Source: Helicoverpa zea
Taxonomy: Eukaryota; Arthropoda; Insecta; Lepidoptera; Noctuidae
Length of the DNA stretch: 64,000 nucleotides
Assembly: GCF_022581195.2 (NCBI RefSeq)
Contig: NC_061463.1
Coordinates: 11,904,001 to 11,968,000, forward strand
Direction: 5' to 3'
This document shows, one piece after another, positions 35,640 through 50,600 of this stretch. The position numbers were made by a program, and so were the translations under genes. The notes below the pieces were generated by a model. It made no database searches. It was given only the letters and a program-made list of their open reading frames with translations, and had not been told where the DNA came from. Positions within the stretch are counted from its first letter, which is position 1, and every line of letters starts with the position of its first letter.

Positions 35640-38600
35640 TCACTCGTCATCAGCGGGTTCGGTGCCGAAGTAGCGATCACCGAAATTACCAATACCCGGC
35701 AGCACGTAGAACTTCTCGTTGATTTCTGGGTCTAACGCTGATGTTACGATTTTTACCTGGAAAAGAAGTGTGAAACTTATTTATGGGGTACGTTAAATGA
35801 AGAAAGACGTGCATTAATTTAAATTAATTAATCGATATGTAATTTGGGATTAAACGTAAGCAATCGCCCATTATAATAAAGATTTGATCTTTTGCGCTTA
35901 TGAGTTTTCTTAAAATTTACTATAGAGTAACTTATATACCAGATGGAATTACTAGTCGTGCAGAGAGGAAAGATGAGCGAATGCCATATTGTCATAAAGC
36001 AAGTCAGGCGTCTTCTTGTAGGTCAAGTAACATTATCAGTTTGGTATTCGGGTTCCTTGTCAAACCAAGACCAATCTACCACAGATTGGCGATTTAATAA
36101 AAAAAATAAAAAATGGGCGGCTTCCAAAGAAGGCGTATGAGGTCGGAGCTAGTAACGTTTCTCGTCCCCTAAATACCTGCATACTGGCGCGCTACATTTT
36201 AGGAGATTTTGCGTCATGACGTCTCCTCATATTGCTGTGAGTGAGTCTGCTACTGTACCCGCGGGAAGGCGTAGGCGATGGAGTGCACCCCTATATCGGC
36301 ACGTCGTGGTCGAGTAATACACAGATGGAGGGAGTGGGGGAAAGAGAGAAAGAGGAGACTGAGAGAAGGAGAGTGAGAGAGGGAGAGAGAGAGGAGAGAG
36401 AGAGAAGGAGCGAGAGAGAGAGAGAGTGGGAGACAAAGATAGAGAAAATGATGATTGTTTTTCAACACTACTACTACACATTACCTGCGGGAAGGCGTAG
36501 GCGATGGAGTGCACGCCGATGTCGGCCATGAGCAGCGACACGAGGCTGATGCGCTGCTCGGGCACGTCGTGGTCGAGCAGCACGCGGATGGCCATGATGG
36601 CGGCGGCGCCCGTCGCCACCGTCGCGTCCATCAGGATCACGCGGTAGTCCTTTATGTCTTTCGGGAGACGGAGGTAGTATAGCTGGAATTGAGAGGATAA
36701 ATGTTTATTATATTATGTATATATTTTATTGAAGAGTATGGAAGACATACATAAGAATAACAGACCAAAAAAAAAAAATAGGATAAGGACAGGATGATGA
36801 TAATTTTTTATTAACTTGATAATAAATTAGGTTCCAGAGTTCGGAGACTTAACAGTTCCAGTGTTAAAGTTATGGGTCTGGGCTATAGTATATAGCAGCC
36901 AATTGTCTGTAAGTCTGACAAAAAAGGAGACTGAACATTTCACGACCATGGTATTTCTTGGAGGAGATCAGGAGTTTACTTTATACATCTAATCTACAAT
37001 CTATAATAAAAATATCGATAATTTACATCAGTTTTTAACCATTTTCTTTAAAAAGGCGAAACTCATTTCGTATATTTGTATTTGTTTTTACTACAGTACA
37101 GGCATTTGTTGAAGACTATATTTCCTTTTATTACACGTTCGGCATATAATTGGAAGTCTATCAAGCTGTGTGCACATACCTCAGGCTCGTCAGTCTGCTG
37201 GTTGGTCTGTATGAGTATCTTGCCGATGCGGATGTCCTTGCAGATGTCGCAGACGGCTTGCTCCATAGTCTCGCCGGCGCGGAGGATGGACACACCGCAG
37301 ATCTTCTCCACGTCGCATTTACGACCTTAGGACAGTGGAAATAAAACCTATTATTGATTGGTCAAGAAATGAGGATGCATGAGTGATGCGAAAACGAATC
37401 AACAAAACATATTTGTCCAGTGTATGAAATAAACACAAGGTGGACAGGCGACCTTATAAAGATCGCCGGAAGACGGTGGATGCAGGTCGCCTCCAACAGG
37501 TATCTGTGGAGATCTAAGGGGGAGGCCTATGTTCAGCAGTGAACGTCCTATGGCTGATATGATGATGATGATGATGATGAAATACTACGAAGGTACGAAA
37601 CACTACGGATGAGGTAAAATGCCAGCATACAATATGATCAATTGTCTCGTGTAAAATTAAACGTGTGCATTAAACGGCAGTTGCTAGTTACAATTTAAAA
37701 GTAACTATGGCAAGAAAATCACAAAAACAAGTTTTTCGTGGTAGGCCATGCATCCTTCCCATACCCGGATAAAATATAGCCTATGTCATTCAGGGATAGT
37801 GCGTATAAACTTAAAAGCCTAGAATATTATCAGGATTGTTCGTGCATAAGTAATGCGAGATACTTTTTTCTGCTCCGAGATTTGTAGCAAAGTTTCTTAT
37901 AACTTTAATCTATATATTTTGGCATCTGTAAATACTAGTACAGATAAAATGTAATATACCTTTATACCCGAAGCCCTGCGGCGTGTCGACGACGTGGTCG
38001 GAGTAGGGCAGCAGCGACAGCGCGAACTCGATGACGAGCCGCATCAGACGCTTGGAGTAGAAGATGAACTCGTCGCGAGGAGTGTCCTTGTTGCGGATGA
38101 ATGTGTGGAGACCTTGTACCTGACAAACATACATTGTGTTATTATAAATATCTAGGCACTTTAAACTAGTATTATAAAGGTGAAGACTTCGGTTATCTGA
38201 TTTTAATTTTTTTTTCAGTATTGGATAGCTCATTTATCAAGGGTATAAATGTATATGGGCACATTTTTATCCGGGTTTGTGCAGAGGTCCACACGGGATG
38301 CGGGTGAAACCGCTGGCAGAAGCTGGTAGTAAATATATGATAGAAAATGAACATCACAGTGATAAATCAATACAGTTTTCTATCGCAAAAAACAAAAACA
38401 TTTTAGTGTCATTACAATAAACTTGTTTGACACATGTTTTTGAAAGACAACCAGCATTTAAAATTTTCTTAAATGCAAAATTCATAAAGTTTAGATTAAC
38501 AACAATTTAATGTTATTAAATTGAACTATCTGTTCCTCTCAGCCCAACCTACGTAACGAGGGAACTACTTCCAACACCCGGATAGTCGAGAAAATCTTGA

Positions 38601-41600
38601 TACCATTTAAATTCGTTGAGTAATATTGGCGTACTGCATCCCACATCCCATGCATCTAGGGCTGCCATCTCGAATTTCGCCAAACCCGGACAAACATTAA
38701 AAAAACCCGGACATTTGGCGTAAATCGCATTTTTTCACCGAACGAGTACGATTTTTTTTTAAACAAAATAATACCTAATTTGTAATCCATTTACTATTAA
38801 CATATACTTAAATTCAATGTGGTGCTTCCTTACATGAAAAGTGTCCGGGTTTTCCCCGGACACTTCTTGAAACCCCACCCGGACGGCCTCCAAACGAGGA
38901 CAAATCCGGGGAAACCCGGACGGATGGCAGCCCTACATGCATCCAACATAACTCTTTTTTCCTGGGAGGATTAAAAAGATGGGTTCAATTAAAAGATGGG
39001 TTCAATTAAAAGAACGTGTTACCTGTGGCGTTTCCTTAAGCACGTAGAGTGAGTCGGGCACGGGCTGCCCGATGTGAGCGATGGCCAGCTTCTCGCGGAC
39101 CTTGAACCCGCGCTGTAACAATGTACCACAATTAATATACAGGATGGATTATATAGTAGGTATCAGAATCTTGTGAGTTGTCAGGACATTTTACAACATT
39201 TCAAAATCAATGTTAAATGTTTTTACTTCAAATAGGTCTTTGCAGGCTTTTATGAAATGATATTTTTTTTGTGTGACACTATAATTAAACTATAGGTTTT
39301 GTAATACCTGGGTCACTTAGAAGTTATACCAGTTGTTACGGGTCTGACAATCAGTCTTACTAAGGGGTAACTGGGTTGAGGAGGTCAAGTCTCTTCTTGT
39401 AAAGGACTAGTGCAGCTGCATCTGGTTAGACTGGAAGCCGACCCAACATAGTTGGGAGAATGCTAGGCAAATAATGATGTTGACTTACCAGCTGCAGTTG
39501 CTTATGCACATGCTGCACGATGAGGTGTATGGCGACCTTGTTCTCGCCGCCGCGGGGCACGATGATGTCTGCGTGCGCCATGCAGGGCGCGATGTAGCTG
39601 GTGTAGGCGGGCTTCACGTGCGTCATGTACTGCTTCAGCACGCCTTCCAGGTCGCGGCCGCGTTGCACTATGTCTCTAGAAGTCAGGAAATTGAAAATAA
39701 ATGTCATGTTTGCTGAGAAAAAGTTTAAGCAAATACTCTTCGGCAACTAAATCTATAAGTCGGAGACAGTCATTAGTACGGACACTAAACGTCACGCAAG
39801 CGCGCCCTCTGGTGGCGTTTCCGGTGAAACAACATTTTGGCGCGCTTGGCAGAGTCGTGGCGGTCAGCGTGGCGGTCAGCGTGGCGGTCAGCGTGGCGAT
39901 CAGCGTGGCGGTCAGCGTGGCGGTCAGCGTGGCGGTCAGCGTGGCGGTCAGCGTGGCGGTCAGCGTGGCGGTCAGCGTGGCGTCCGCGGAGCTCAGTCTT
40001 CGTCGAGTGTTCGTGGAGTCTTCGTTGGGACGTCATGAGACTGCCCTACGTCACGTGTAGTGTACCTAGTGTTATTGCCTAGCGTTGGAGTACCTAAACT
40101 TATTATAAAGTGTCTTGTGATGTTTGTATTGTAATGGTTCTTCTAACCTAACAGACAGACATGTATTGTTGGGGAGTTTGTTCCGCCACTTCTTCTCCCC
40201 AGCCAAAACACATAGGAAGTAGCGAAGGGCGGGCGTTTTGGGGGCTGTCTTTTGTTCTGACTAATTTGAATAAACGTTTGAGTTTTGAGTTCTTTTTGTG
40301 TTATCCCTTTGCTCGATTACCCTCGCTGATGACGGACAATAGTGCCATCCTGATGACGCCTCCGACATATACATATTATAAAATAAAGTCCCATTTGTAT
40401 GTCTGTTCGCGATGAACTTAAAAATGACTGCATCGATTTTCAAGCGGTTTTCACCACTCGACAGCATAATGCTTGAGGAAGGTTTTGGTAATTTGTAATT
40501 ACTTCTGTGCATGAAATAAATGCGTTTGTATATGTTTGTTCCTCTTTAGCGCAAAAACTACTGGATGGATTTTGAGATTATCCATAATTACATCGGACAC
40601 TTTTTTCTGGATTCAAGAAATAGTTCCCTCATCAAGTGGGAATAACAAGAACATCTAGAGACAAATAAATACATATCGACGGGTAAAAGGCAAAAGGGGT
40701 CAAGCACCACAGATCATATTGTTCAGGAGAGTAAAAAGAAAGTTTTAAAAAATAATATCTCTTTATTGCTTTACTGAATCACATCACAATCTTCAGAAAA
40801 GTTTACTAAAATACAATGTTCTTTAATAATTTTACATCAAAATAAGACTGAGATCAATAGTTTCAAAGATAGATGTCGCTTGACCCCAGGTTTTAACCAT
40901 GTTTATCGCTTTCGCGAGGGGTCAAGCACCAATATTTAATGTTGGAATATTTAGATTTTGGCCTAAGCTCCAGGCGCTGGCGCGCGCTGAGTGGATCAAA
41001 TGCAACGTAATGAAAATAAAATTATTTAAGAAAGGGGCCAAGCGCCAATTATGTTTAGTTGACAATTGTTACTATTGGTGTAAGCGACGTTATAGTTATT
41101 AACCAAATAAAAGAAAAATGGATACAAACGACATATTTACTTCTAATATTGTTTTTAAAATTATGCCAAATGACAAGGCGATACAAAAACGTAATACACA
41201 AAATGGTCCTTCAACCAAGCAAGGTAAAGTTGGTGTCGCTTGAGCACTTTTGGCAAGTATCGATTTGGCACTTCAGTACAAATAATTCTTTGGTGCAAGT
41301 GACTTTTTTTCATGCTAGGAAAACGATATTACGACCATTCGAAAGAGAAAAAATAGTGGAGTTGGGGTCAATAAAAAAGTTAAAATCGCAAAATGTGGCG
41401 CTTGACCCCTTTTGCCTTTTTACCGTCGATATATACAGACAATAACGACAGTAACCTCACCTCCTGAGTCTTCTAGCGAGTCGTATGTCAGCATCAGTGT
41501 CCACGAACACCTTCATGTCTAACATTTTGGTGACCTCGGCGTTGTAGAACGCTAGTATACCTTCGAAGATGATCACGTTTGCACCGTACATTGTTTTCTG

Positions 41601-44600
41601 TGGACAGATGGTGGTTTGAAGAAGCTCATATTTTCATTCAGATGTAAGGAAATAATTGCTATTCTATGGGGTAATTAGAAAAAAATACAAAAATACATTT
41701 TTTCATTGAAAAGTTTTTGATCAATTTAAAAAGTTCTCACAATTAAATTCAGTGAACATTGGAAGTTAAAGAAAGACATCAAGAATCACTTTGAGCTAAA
41801 AAAATAAGAGCTCATTTAAGAATAAGGTCTAGTGTTTTGCAAACAAGACATATCGACGTTTTCTAAAAGTAAACTATCGCAAATACCACTTACGACAGTT
41901 TACATTTGGCACATATAAGCCAGCATTATTTATTTATTTATTTTGGTTTACCAACAGATGTTACAGCAGTACAAAAACCATAACAAGATTTTTTTTTTAA
42001 TATGAAGTTAGTGGCGTGACGGAGTGTCAGTCTCTTACTGACTAAAGCCCATGATATCCTTCTTAAGCCTTTTATATGCCAGAACCGCGCTAATTCTTTC
42101 GAAAAATCCCGCAGCCTAGGCAGGCACATAACAATAAACCTTAGCTCTACAATTTAGTTCGATAAATTATGACCATCTTTATAGCCGAACTCTTATGCCA
42201 TACATTATACATACTCACAGTCCTATTCTCCCTTGAATGCGTGACGTAGTTATAGATAGGAACCTCAACCTTCTTGCCTTCTCTCAGTCGCTGCAGCACG
42301 GATATAAGCAGTTCAATGTCGAACGCGTCCGGGTGATCGAAGTTGTATTCATTACGGGTCGCCGCTTGGTGCTGTTTCTCGTTAAGTACCTAGAATATTG
42401 AAATTAGTTTTGGTTATGTGTGTTTTGAATTTGAAAAGAAAAAGAAAATGTTGAAAATAGTGAAAGAGGTTGTATAAAAAGTGGGTGGCTATACACGACA
42501 GCAGGTAAATAAGTTCCAAAACATTACAGGAATGGTTTTTCACTTCAAACATTCTCCACCTTCGTATATTAATATAACGTGGTCTCAAAAAATCACCAGC
42601 TTAGGTACAAAGCGTAAACCGTCGTCCTGAAAACTGTAAATGGTCTAAACCTAGTTCTAAAACGGGTACGACCACGTTAATAATTAAGACCACGTTTCAC
42701 AAAAAGGCGGTTCCAGTTTTACCATGATTTTATTCAGAAACTCTATGAAGTCATTGATGGCGTCGGTATACATAGTACATCGTATCTTTAAGCAGGTTTA
42801 AGAACATTTTCGAAATCAAAATATTTCAATTTAGTGAACCTTAAAATATTTATACACTTATTGTTTTTTTTATGTAATTCCGAGTATTGCAGTTAACTAG
42901 ACAATAGTAAGTCGGAATGTAAACCAAGACAAATTGTGAATGGATTTCTCGACACGGCATTTTTTAATTCTTTTGTAAATTACATGGAATTTTGCATGAC
43001 GAAAACGTTGATATCGTTTGCCATATGATTGGTTGAGCCTTAGCAATCAGAACATGTCTAATTGCTAAGGTTTAACTATTTTTATATTGCTGTATTTTTT
43101 TGTCCTATACCTCAGTACTTATTCATTGTCCTACAAAAGTTACACACATTTGACTAACTGCAAAAAGCTTTACTATTGCTTCGATTCAATATACACACTA
43201 TGTAAAAAAGCGATCTAACTAAACAATCCCATATTGGAAAGGTTCATTAGTTCGGTACCGGAAAACACGAAACAACACCGATATAAAAGCCAAACTCACT
43301 TTGTAGAATGAGTCCATACTGACAATGGTGACCCATGGTATGTTGAGAGATTCTATGATTTTTGCGGCCACCGTCGTCTTGCCCGACGCGCTGGCACCGC
43401 ATATACCTTCGAACAAAACCATAGGGTAACCACTAGTGTATTAATAATACATCTACTGAACCGTTTGTCCATAGTACCTAATATTTGTTACCTCATCTCT
43501 TCAACATCATGGGCACAGATAGTAAGAAATACGCGAATTCTTTTGAGTGTTCTACTATGTAAATCAAAATTTGGAGGAGCGGAAAATTCTCACATAATAT
43601 ATATCATATCATACAATTTTATGTCACGGTTGTTATGGACGCAAACATTCTTAAACTTAATAACTAGCAATCAGATACGACGTTATACTTACTGTACACA
43701 GATATACCTTGGACTCATGACCCTCAGTTAAATCTTCGTGTAACTGAGTTTTTGCAACAACATATTGTCTTCTTTTTCTATAAGTTACGTGGTTGGAAAC
43801 TAACATATGTATGTGCAACCTTTTTTCATACATAACAGTTGCAGACGTATAAAGACGTAAGTGGAACTCACCAATAAGGAAGGGCTCGACCTCCTGCCCT
43901 CCGGTGCAGTTATACCAGGGCGGTCTTCCAGCGGTGTATATAGTGCGTCTGTCAGCATGCAGTATACTCTCCGCGGTGGTACGTTTGTTCGACTGAGACA
44001 TCGATGTGGTGCGCACGCGACGCGCTCGAGGCGACTTTAGGATATTCGAACCTGGAAAAAGGTTTTTATATTCATAGAACTGAAGTATTTGGGGTTGGTT
44101 AAAATTTAATTTTAAGATAAGACATATATATATATAAGTTTATTTTATTTTATTTTCAATTAATGTAAATATATTTTTAGTAGCAATTAGATAAGACATT
44201 ATTTTCAGAATAAGTATCATTTTTTTTAATGAAGATGATGCCGAAGATGATTTAAATTAATAGGGGTCTAATCTAAAATCAGATTCAATAAACAAGTTTT
44301 TGTAAGGTAAATTTCTTACAGAAACTTAAATCACAATCTATACTAATATTTGTTTGTTTGAACGCGCTAATTTCAGGAACTACTGGTCCGATTTGAAAAT
44401 TTCTTTCAGTGTTAGAAAGCCCATTTATCGAGGAAGGCTATAGGTTTTTTATATTATATACTTACTACTATACTTTTTATCCCGGTACGGGAAGTAGTTC
44501 CCACGGGATGCGGGTGAAACCGCTGGCAGAAGCTAGTAATTTATATAAAAAAAAACTAGTAAACATTTCTTTAAGACGTATACTGTCATATCTACAATAA

Positions 44601-47600
44601 TGTCACTACATTACATTGCACTTACAGATACTCCCTAAGAGTCATAAACAGACAAACAACACGACTTAGCAATTAGGACTTAAGTCACAATTTATGAACG
44701 TAGCTACTCATTGAATTAGCGCACGTGACGCGAGCACGTTCACGTTAATATGGTTCAATTGCACTCAATTACATCGAAATACTATATGCAAACGATACTT
44801 CTAATGTAGTATTTCGAGAAAACATGACGTAACGGTTGAATTTAGGAATAATTTGCATCGAACTGTCTATAACTTCCGTTATGTTTGGATAAAAATCAAA
44901 ATCTCCACATTTACATTTTGCAAATCTGATTTCAAGTGTCAATGTAAACCAGTTCATAGATTTAATTGTGAAAGCGACGGCATATAGCTTTAGGTTAACT
45001 ATATTATGTAAGGACAATACATATATGTAGACGTAGTTTGTTTATGAAAAAAACCAAATCAATAAGTCACCTGTTGCAACACTTGACGCTTACACTTACA
45101 CTGAATTTAAGTACAGATTCACACAATTTATGTTAAGTTTGTATGTATTGTTTATAGTCAAGGAAAAAACAACACACGATTCGAAGATTAGCACTTCTGT
45201 CGCTGACAAGTCAATTTTGTAACTAGAAGGATAACACTTTTTCAAACCCAAAGCTCACAGTACCACGCGATCCAAACTAACAAAACGGTTCTGCAAACTT
45301 TGATAGTAATACGAGGCACTGTATTATATTACCTACGTATTAAAATTGCGATAACTTTTAACGGTATATCACGTTCACATAACTGGACGTAATTAACCGT
45401 TTTTATACACTTCCTGTCTCAAGTTTCGTTAGTCAACTATATATCAAATGTTTGTCTACAGTAAACACGGTGTAACTTATCGTGAAAGATTGGACATATT
45501 TATTATATTTTTCGGTAGTTACTGCTCCTGTGTCGTAACACAGTGCTCTTCCGTGTCCAGTCAAGGAACTACTAATTCTTTTAATCACTGACTGAGGTTA
45601 TTGTTATGGTCGGTCAATGTCGTCTGATGAAGTGAATTACCCGTGAAGGTTGACTCAAAGAGTTTTTATTCGCTTGAATTACATTTGAACACTTACTAGC
45701 TATTGTTGAGGTACAGATTTTAGATAAGGCTGTAGATATGATTCAGGCAATTTTTCAGCACAGTTTATTTACAAAAATATGTCCTTAGTTAAGTTAAAAA
45801 AATAACTGTAGTGCCACCATGGGCATCATTCTTAATGCTGTTATTTTAGAATTGTATTTTCCTCATACCTAAAAGTAGATTCCCAAGCATGCATTGAACA
45901 ATCAAAATTGAAGTATTGTATAGCAGCCACTGAGTTACCTTATAATCATTATAAGGTAAGGTTTGTTTTACAAGTTGGAAGAAATTATAAATATTTAAGA
46001 TGAACCCACAATTTATTTCATTTTGACTGCACTACTGCAAACAATGGCATACGGATCTTTGTTTTGTCAAGAAAATTCAATAACATTTGAAACATTTGTG
46101 GTCAATTCATCGTAAGATAATAAGGAAACTCCATACAAGTACATAATAATAGCTTTCTTTGTACGAACCACTTTACCTCAGCGAAATCTCAATGCTACAC
46201 TAATCATTATTGAGAAATGGAGAATATAGGAACATTCCCTGAACGCGGTCACAACAGTTTTACCCGTAACCCACATACGACGTTATACGCCTGTAAGCTT
46301 TGTTGAAGTTCACAAGCAGTGATATGTCTTGGAGCATTTAACCAACCGAAGATGACATTCCCTGACAAAGGCCTAAAGAGGCCCGTATGTATACAAGTTC
46401 ATGCTTGTGTTTGTTAATTTTATCCTGTGTGTGCGTAACGATGAAATCAAAACATCAGCCAGTGAGCGTTGCCTCGACCCCGTGCGAAGATTGGCTAACA
46501 TTTTCGCGTAGAGATTTGTGTTCATGAAAAATCCAGTTCGTTAATTGCTCCAAGTTCTGTATAAACTAAACGCGAATTGCGCTAATGTGGGGGAGTGTCA
46601 CGTGCTGGCAAAACCGTGTAACAAAACGTGAATTGAAAACAACGCGAACACGCGAGCAATTGTTTACGAAAAAGTAAAATAATACTACGTAGACTCTATA
46701 GCGGAACGGATTCATAATTGTACGGAATTAGAAGAGTCAAAGATTCACTGAAGTTTATAGTTTTTGCATTTGGTATTCTAATGTCAATTAAGTAATTTAA
46801 TCACCATTTAAATGTTATAAATATACCTACTTACCTACATTATTATAAACACAATCTTGTCTTTTACATAATTTCCAGTTTTGATAACATTTAAGGTACT
46901 AAGTATTTTTATTTATTTATAGCCAAGCAAGGTGAACCACTTGCGTTAACATTATTTCGATGTGTCTTTTTTTCTTCAAAAGTGTTTCTAGAAATTGCGA
47001 ATACTTGGATACTATTGTGGGAAGCTACATACACTGATAAATATACAAGATGTTTTTTTTGGTTTCTACCAGAACGGTCCCGAAACTGGGTTGGGAAGCT
47101 ACATCAACCCTGGATTGGCACAGGCTATATTCTATCCAGGAACTGTAAGTGCTCTCCATGGGCTTAGGGTGAAGCAGCAAAACAGACATAACAATTTGTC
47201 CCCCGTTTTCAGCTCTACAAACGCTAATAGTCACTGGATATATTATTGTTCTAAAAAAAACCGATCAGTGTCATTTCCTACCTTGACATTGGCAAAATCT
47301 TCGATATCAACGAAGGAGCCATAATCAAAAATAAGAAGATGTTTCAATTTGACATCCGACAACGTCATTCAATATTTGCTCAGTTTCATTATAAGATAAA
47401 AACAAACAGGTACCCGCTGACGTGCACATGGTCACGTCTTCTCATTCACCATATGTGCAGTGTAAAGGTCAAACGACTCGCTGTGCAAACAACGTCACAA
47501 TGACATCGCGGTCATTAATTAGGAGCAGACTTTCAACAACCTTCATTCTTAATTCTAGTCTTTTATCGGCTTAGTCAGTGAAGTACTAGAATCGGGCAAA

Positions 47601-50600
47601 AGTTTGTGCTACAATTGGGACTTTTTTATCTTGTGCGTTCTGGAAGCCTAGCCTTTTCGTTACCAGAGGATTTCTATAACCTATAGGTACCCGTTGATGC
47701 GATTTGCGAATTTCGACATAAGCTTCGTAAAAACTCTCTATGTGATTTTAAACATTATTATTTTCGACTTTACTAAAATGAGTATTTTTCATTTTCATTT
47801 CATGAAAAACTAACGAAAACTCGATGAGAGCGCAGTCATGAGGAAATCTGAATAAAATAGTTATGATGTGTCAATTAGAGCATTTACGCTAAACGTCGTA
47901 AGTACACTTAGATCAGTTTACGCTTAGTTGACATATTTCTAAAATAAATACAACATCAACTGTTTTATCAAGGAAAAAAATAGTTTTAAACGGAATTTAA
48001 AGTTTTATCATTAAAACTATTTAAATTGGAGAATAGTATTTTCTTTTGAAACAAAATGGATACCTATAGCTTATACGTCTCGTTCGCACATTTGAATTCC
48101 GGTTACATTTTATATACAAAATGATAAGCATCACATGACATACTAGTATACTGTTATAAATACCTAGTAGGAATATAGACCCTTTTTTGTTGGAATTGAT
48201 ATTATATTAATACCGTTAGCATTGAAGTGTTTTTCGAAAATAAAGCCTGTTTTGGTGACCCTTTTGTTTGATGGGAAATCATCAAATGTACCGCTGTGGG
48301 TGCAGCGTGAGGGAGTGTCAGACTTACTGATTAAAACCCACCATGTCCCTTAATAAACCCTTTAAGTAGTACCTACTAGAGCCGCGGTAACTCTTTCGTA
48401 CAATCCTGCAGTGTTTTAGTGGCCCTTAATTAAGAATACTGGTATCCTATTACATTACAGTAGGTCACTATGTGTGGTCTCCATATCAAGTCGTCTCATC
48501 TTACTTTGCAAACCCATGGATTATTACACCAGACAAAAGTATACTTTAGCGTCCATACATAAGGTTCAATTTAAATAATTCAGTTGGTAACAATGCCTGA
48601 CCTTAGCTGCAGTCATACACATGTGCGGTAATATTTATAAACTTTCTTTTATTTTCTTTGAGACAACATAATACAATGGTCAGTAACATGTAACCGCAAG
48701 TTATGCAGTTATTGTACCATTGGGATTGTCGGATGTTTTATAACCGATAAATTCAGGAATTCAGGTGTAAGAAAGAACAATCGCAGATATCGAGAGAAGA
48801 CTGAATAATCTCGGGGTATCCATGGATATTTTTACGATTTTTAAAATTAAGTAGGTATCACTGTAGAATGTACCTAAAAGCAAGGTCATCCTCGGCTATC
48901 TGCATGTAATTTTCATCCGGTTTTCACCAATAGAAAGAGGCATTATATTGCTTACGGTGGGTCGCTATTTATATATAGTTATGTAGTACTGTCATTTAGG
49001 TCACAGGTGCAACACGAAGGTACAACAGAGTAAATAGAGTTCTCGTTCGCGAAATCAATCTAGTGTAAAAGAATATCGAATTACCGAGTAGGCGACACCT
49101 TTCACTACACCTCATGTACGAGAAACAAATACATGCCTTTGTATGACTGTTAAGAAATGTTCGTTATTTTGGCTAAAACTCGAGAATGGTTGGACCGATT
49201 CAGCTTATTTTAGCTTATTGATTTCTGACACTTACGCGAATATTAGACATTTAAATAAAACTACTTTTACGGATTTTATCGCGTTATATTAATATTATTT
49301 AATCCCGACGTTTTATAATATTAATATAACGCGATAAAATCCGTAAAAGTAGTTTTATTTATTTTAGCTTGTTTTAAAATGTTTGTAGAGTTCCAAGGAA
49401 GGTTTAGGTAAACGATATGAAGTTCGCGGGATCAACTAGTACAACAATACATTTATGTATATCTAAAGTAGCAACCCACACAAATTGTTGTTTTTAATTG
49501 CAGTTTCCTAGGAATCGTTACGGCGACTGACCCCGTCGTCCGACATAGGTTATTGCCACGTAGGTACTACGTTCGCAAACAGTAGACAAATGATCTAAAA
49601 GTCTAAATATAGAAAATCGTGAATCAGCTGTTGTTCATATCTTCCTCAATTAATCGTTTTCGTTGTTTGTCTGTCGGATATGTACCTATGTATTTTTTAT
49701 TAAAATACAAGATATTCTTAAACTGCCCGAAAGTCGCAAGACTCAAATGTCACTTTAACATAAAAACTACTGGACGAATTTTGATGGAACTTTACAGAAA
49801 TATATCTTATAAACCTGGACAAATTATAGGCTACTTTTTATTCGGATGCGGTTCTAGTTACCTCGGGTTGTAGGCATAAGCACGAGCAATTGGAAGGTTA
49901 CACGTTAGGGGGCGTTCATAAAATACGCGAGACGTTTAAAGGGGGGGGGGGAGGGGGTTGTACAGTAATATTGGGTTGCCCAGGTAACTGGGTTGAGGAG
50001 GTCAGATGGGGCAGTGGCTCCTTGTAAAAAACTGGTACAAAGCTACATCCGGTTAGACTGGAAGCCGATCCAACATAGTTGGGAAAAAGGCTCGGAAGAT
50101 GATGATGATGGGGTTATACACTAACCTGTTGAAGGAGGTCTGTAGGGTCTCACGTTGGGGACCGTGGTGGGAGACGCGGGCGCCCTCGTCGAGTAGTCAT
50201 CGTCATCCAGGAACACTTGCTCGCTCAGCTCCAGCGCGAGTTCTGTGTCACTGTAAGTTATCACAGTCTTACATTTACAACCTCCTTACTTACATTGGTG
50301 TCAACTAACTGTGGATTTCAAATATGTGTCAGTTGATTAGCCAACTAGAGATAGATTATTGAAATCCACCATTGACGATATTCTATAGATATTATCAACG
50401 CGTTCACACGAGCGAATTTTCCACTCGCGCGACACAGCTCGTACGAATCGAAAAAACCGAGCTGAAAATACGCTAGTGTGAAGCGCTATAATGGTGAATA
50501 ATTAACGTGACGGGGTGAAAATTTGCTGACAATACCAGCTAAGATTACTTATAAGACGTGAAAGTGATGGTTTCAGTGGTGACAATCAGATTCCATGCTA

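Larger units (their letters stand above)
44540..50125. other. UCKL1 intron 2, remaining part
   Basis: No further exon is supported. Repeats: Helitron-like remnant near 47,030-47,170, dispersed retroposon at 48,260-48,430, palindromic MITE at 49,252-49,361 and SINE piece at 49,968-50,110. The remainder is AT-rich unique-looking sequence. Confidence 0.5.

Noticed and set aside
36227..36484. Long C-terminal extension of UCKL1 exon 11 (Ser/Leu-rich)
   Set aside because: It is read-through into the GA microsatellite; the GTAATG donor at 36,484 joins in frame to the conserved last exon.
39857..39982. CRISPR array
   Set aside because: Units are 12 bp and contiguous without spacers; it is a minisatellite in a eukaryotic genome.
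43407..43422. UCKL1 start at 43,422 (MVLFEGICG)
   Set aside because: The acceptor at 43,407-43,408 joins exon 3 in frame just before the P-loop, as in the family; the ATG lies in the intron.
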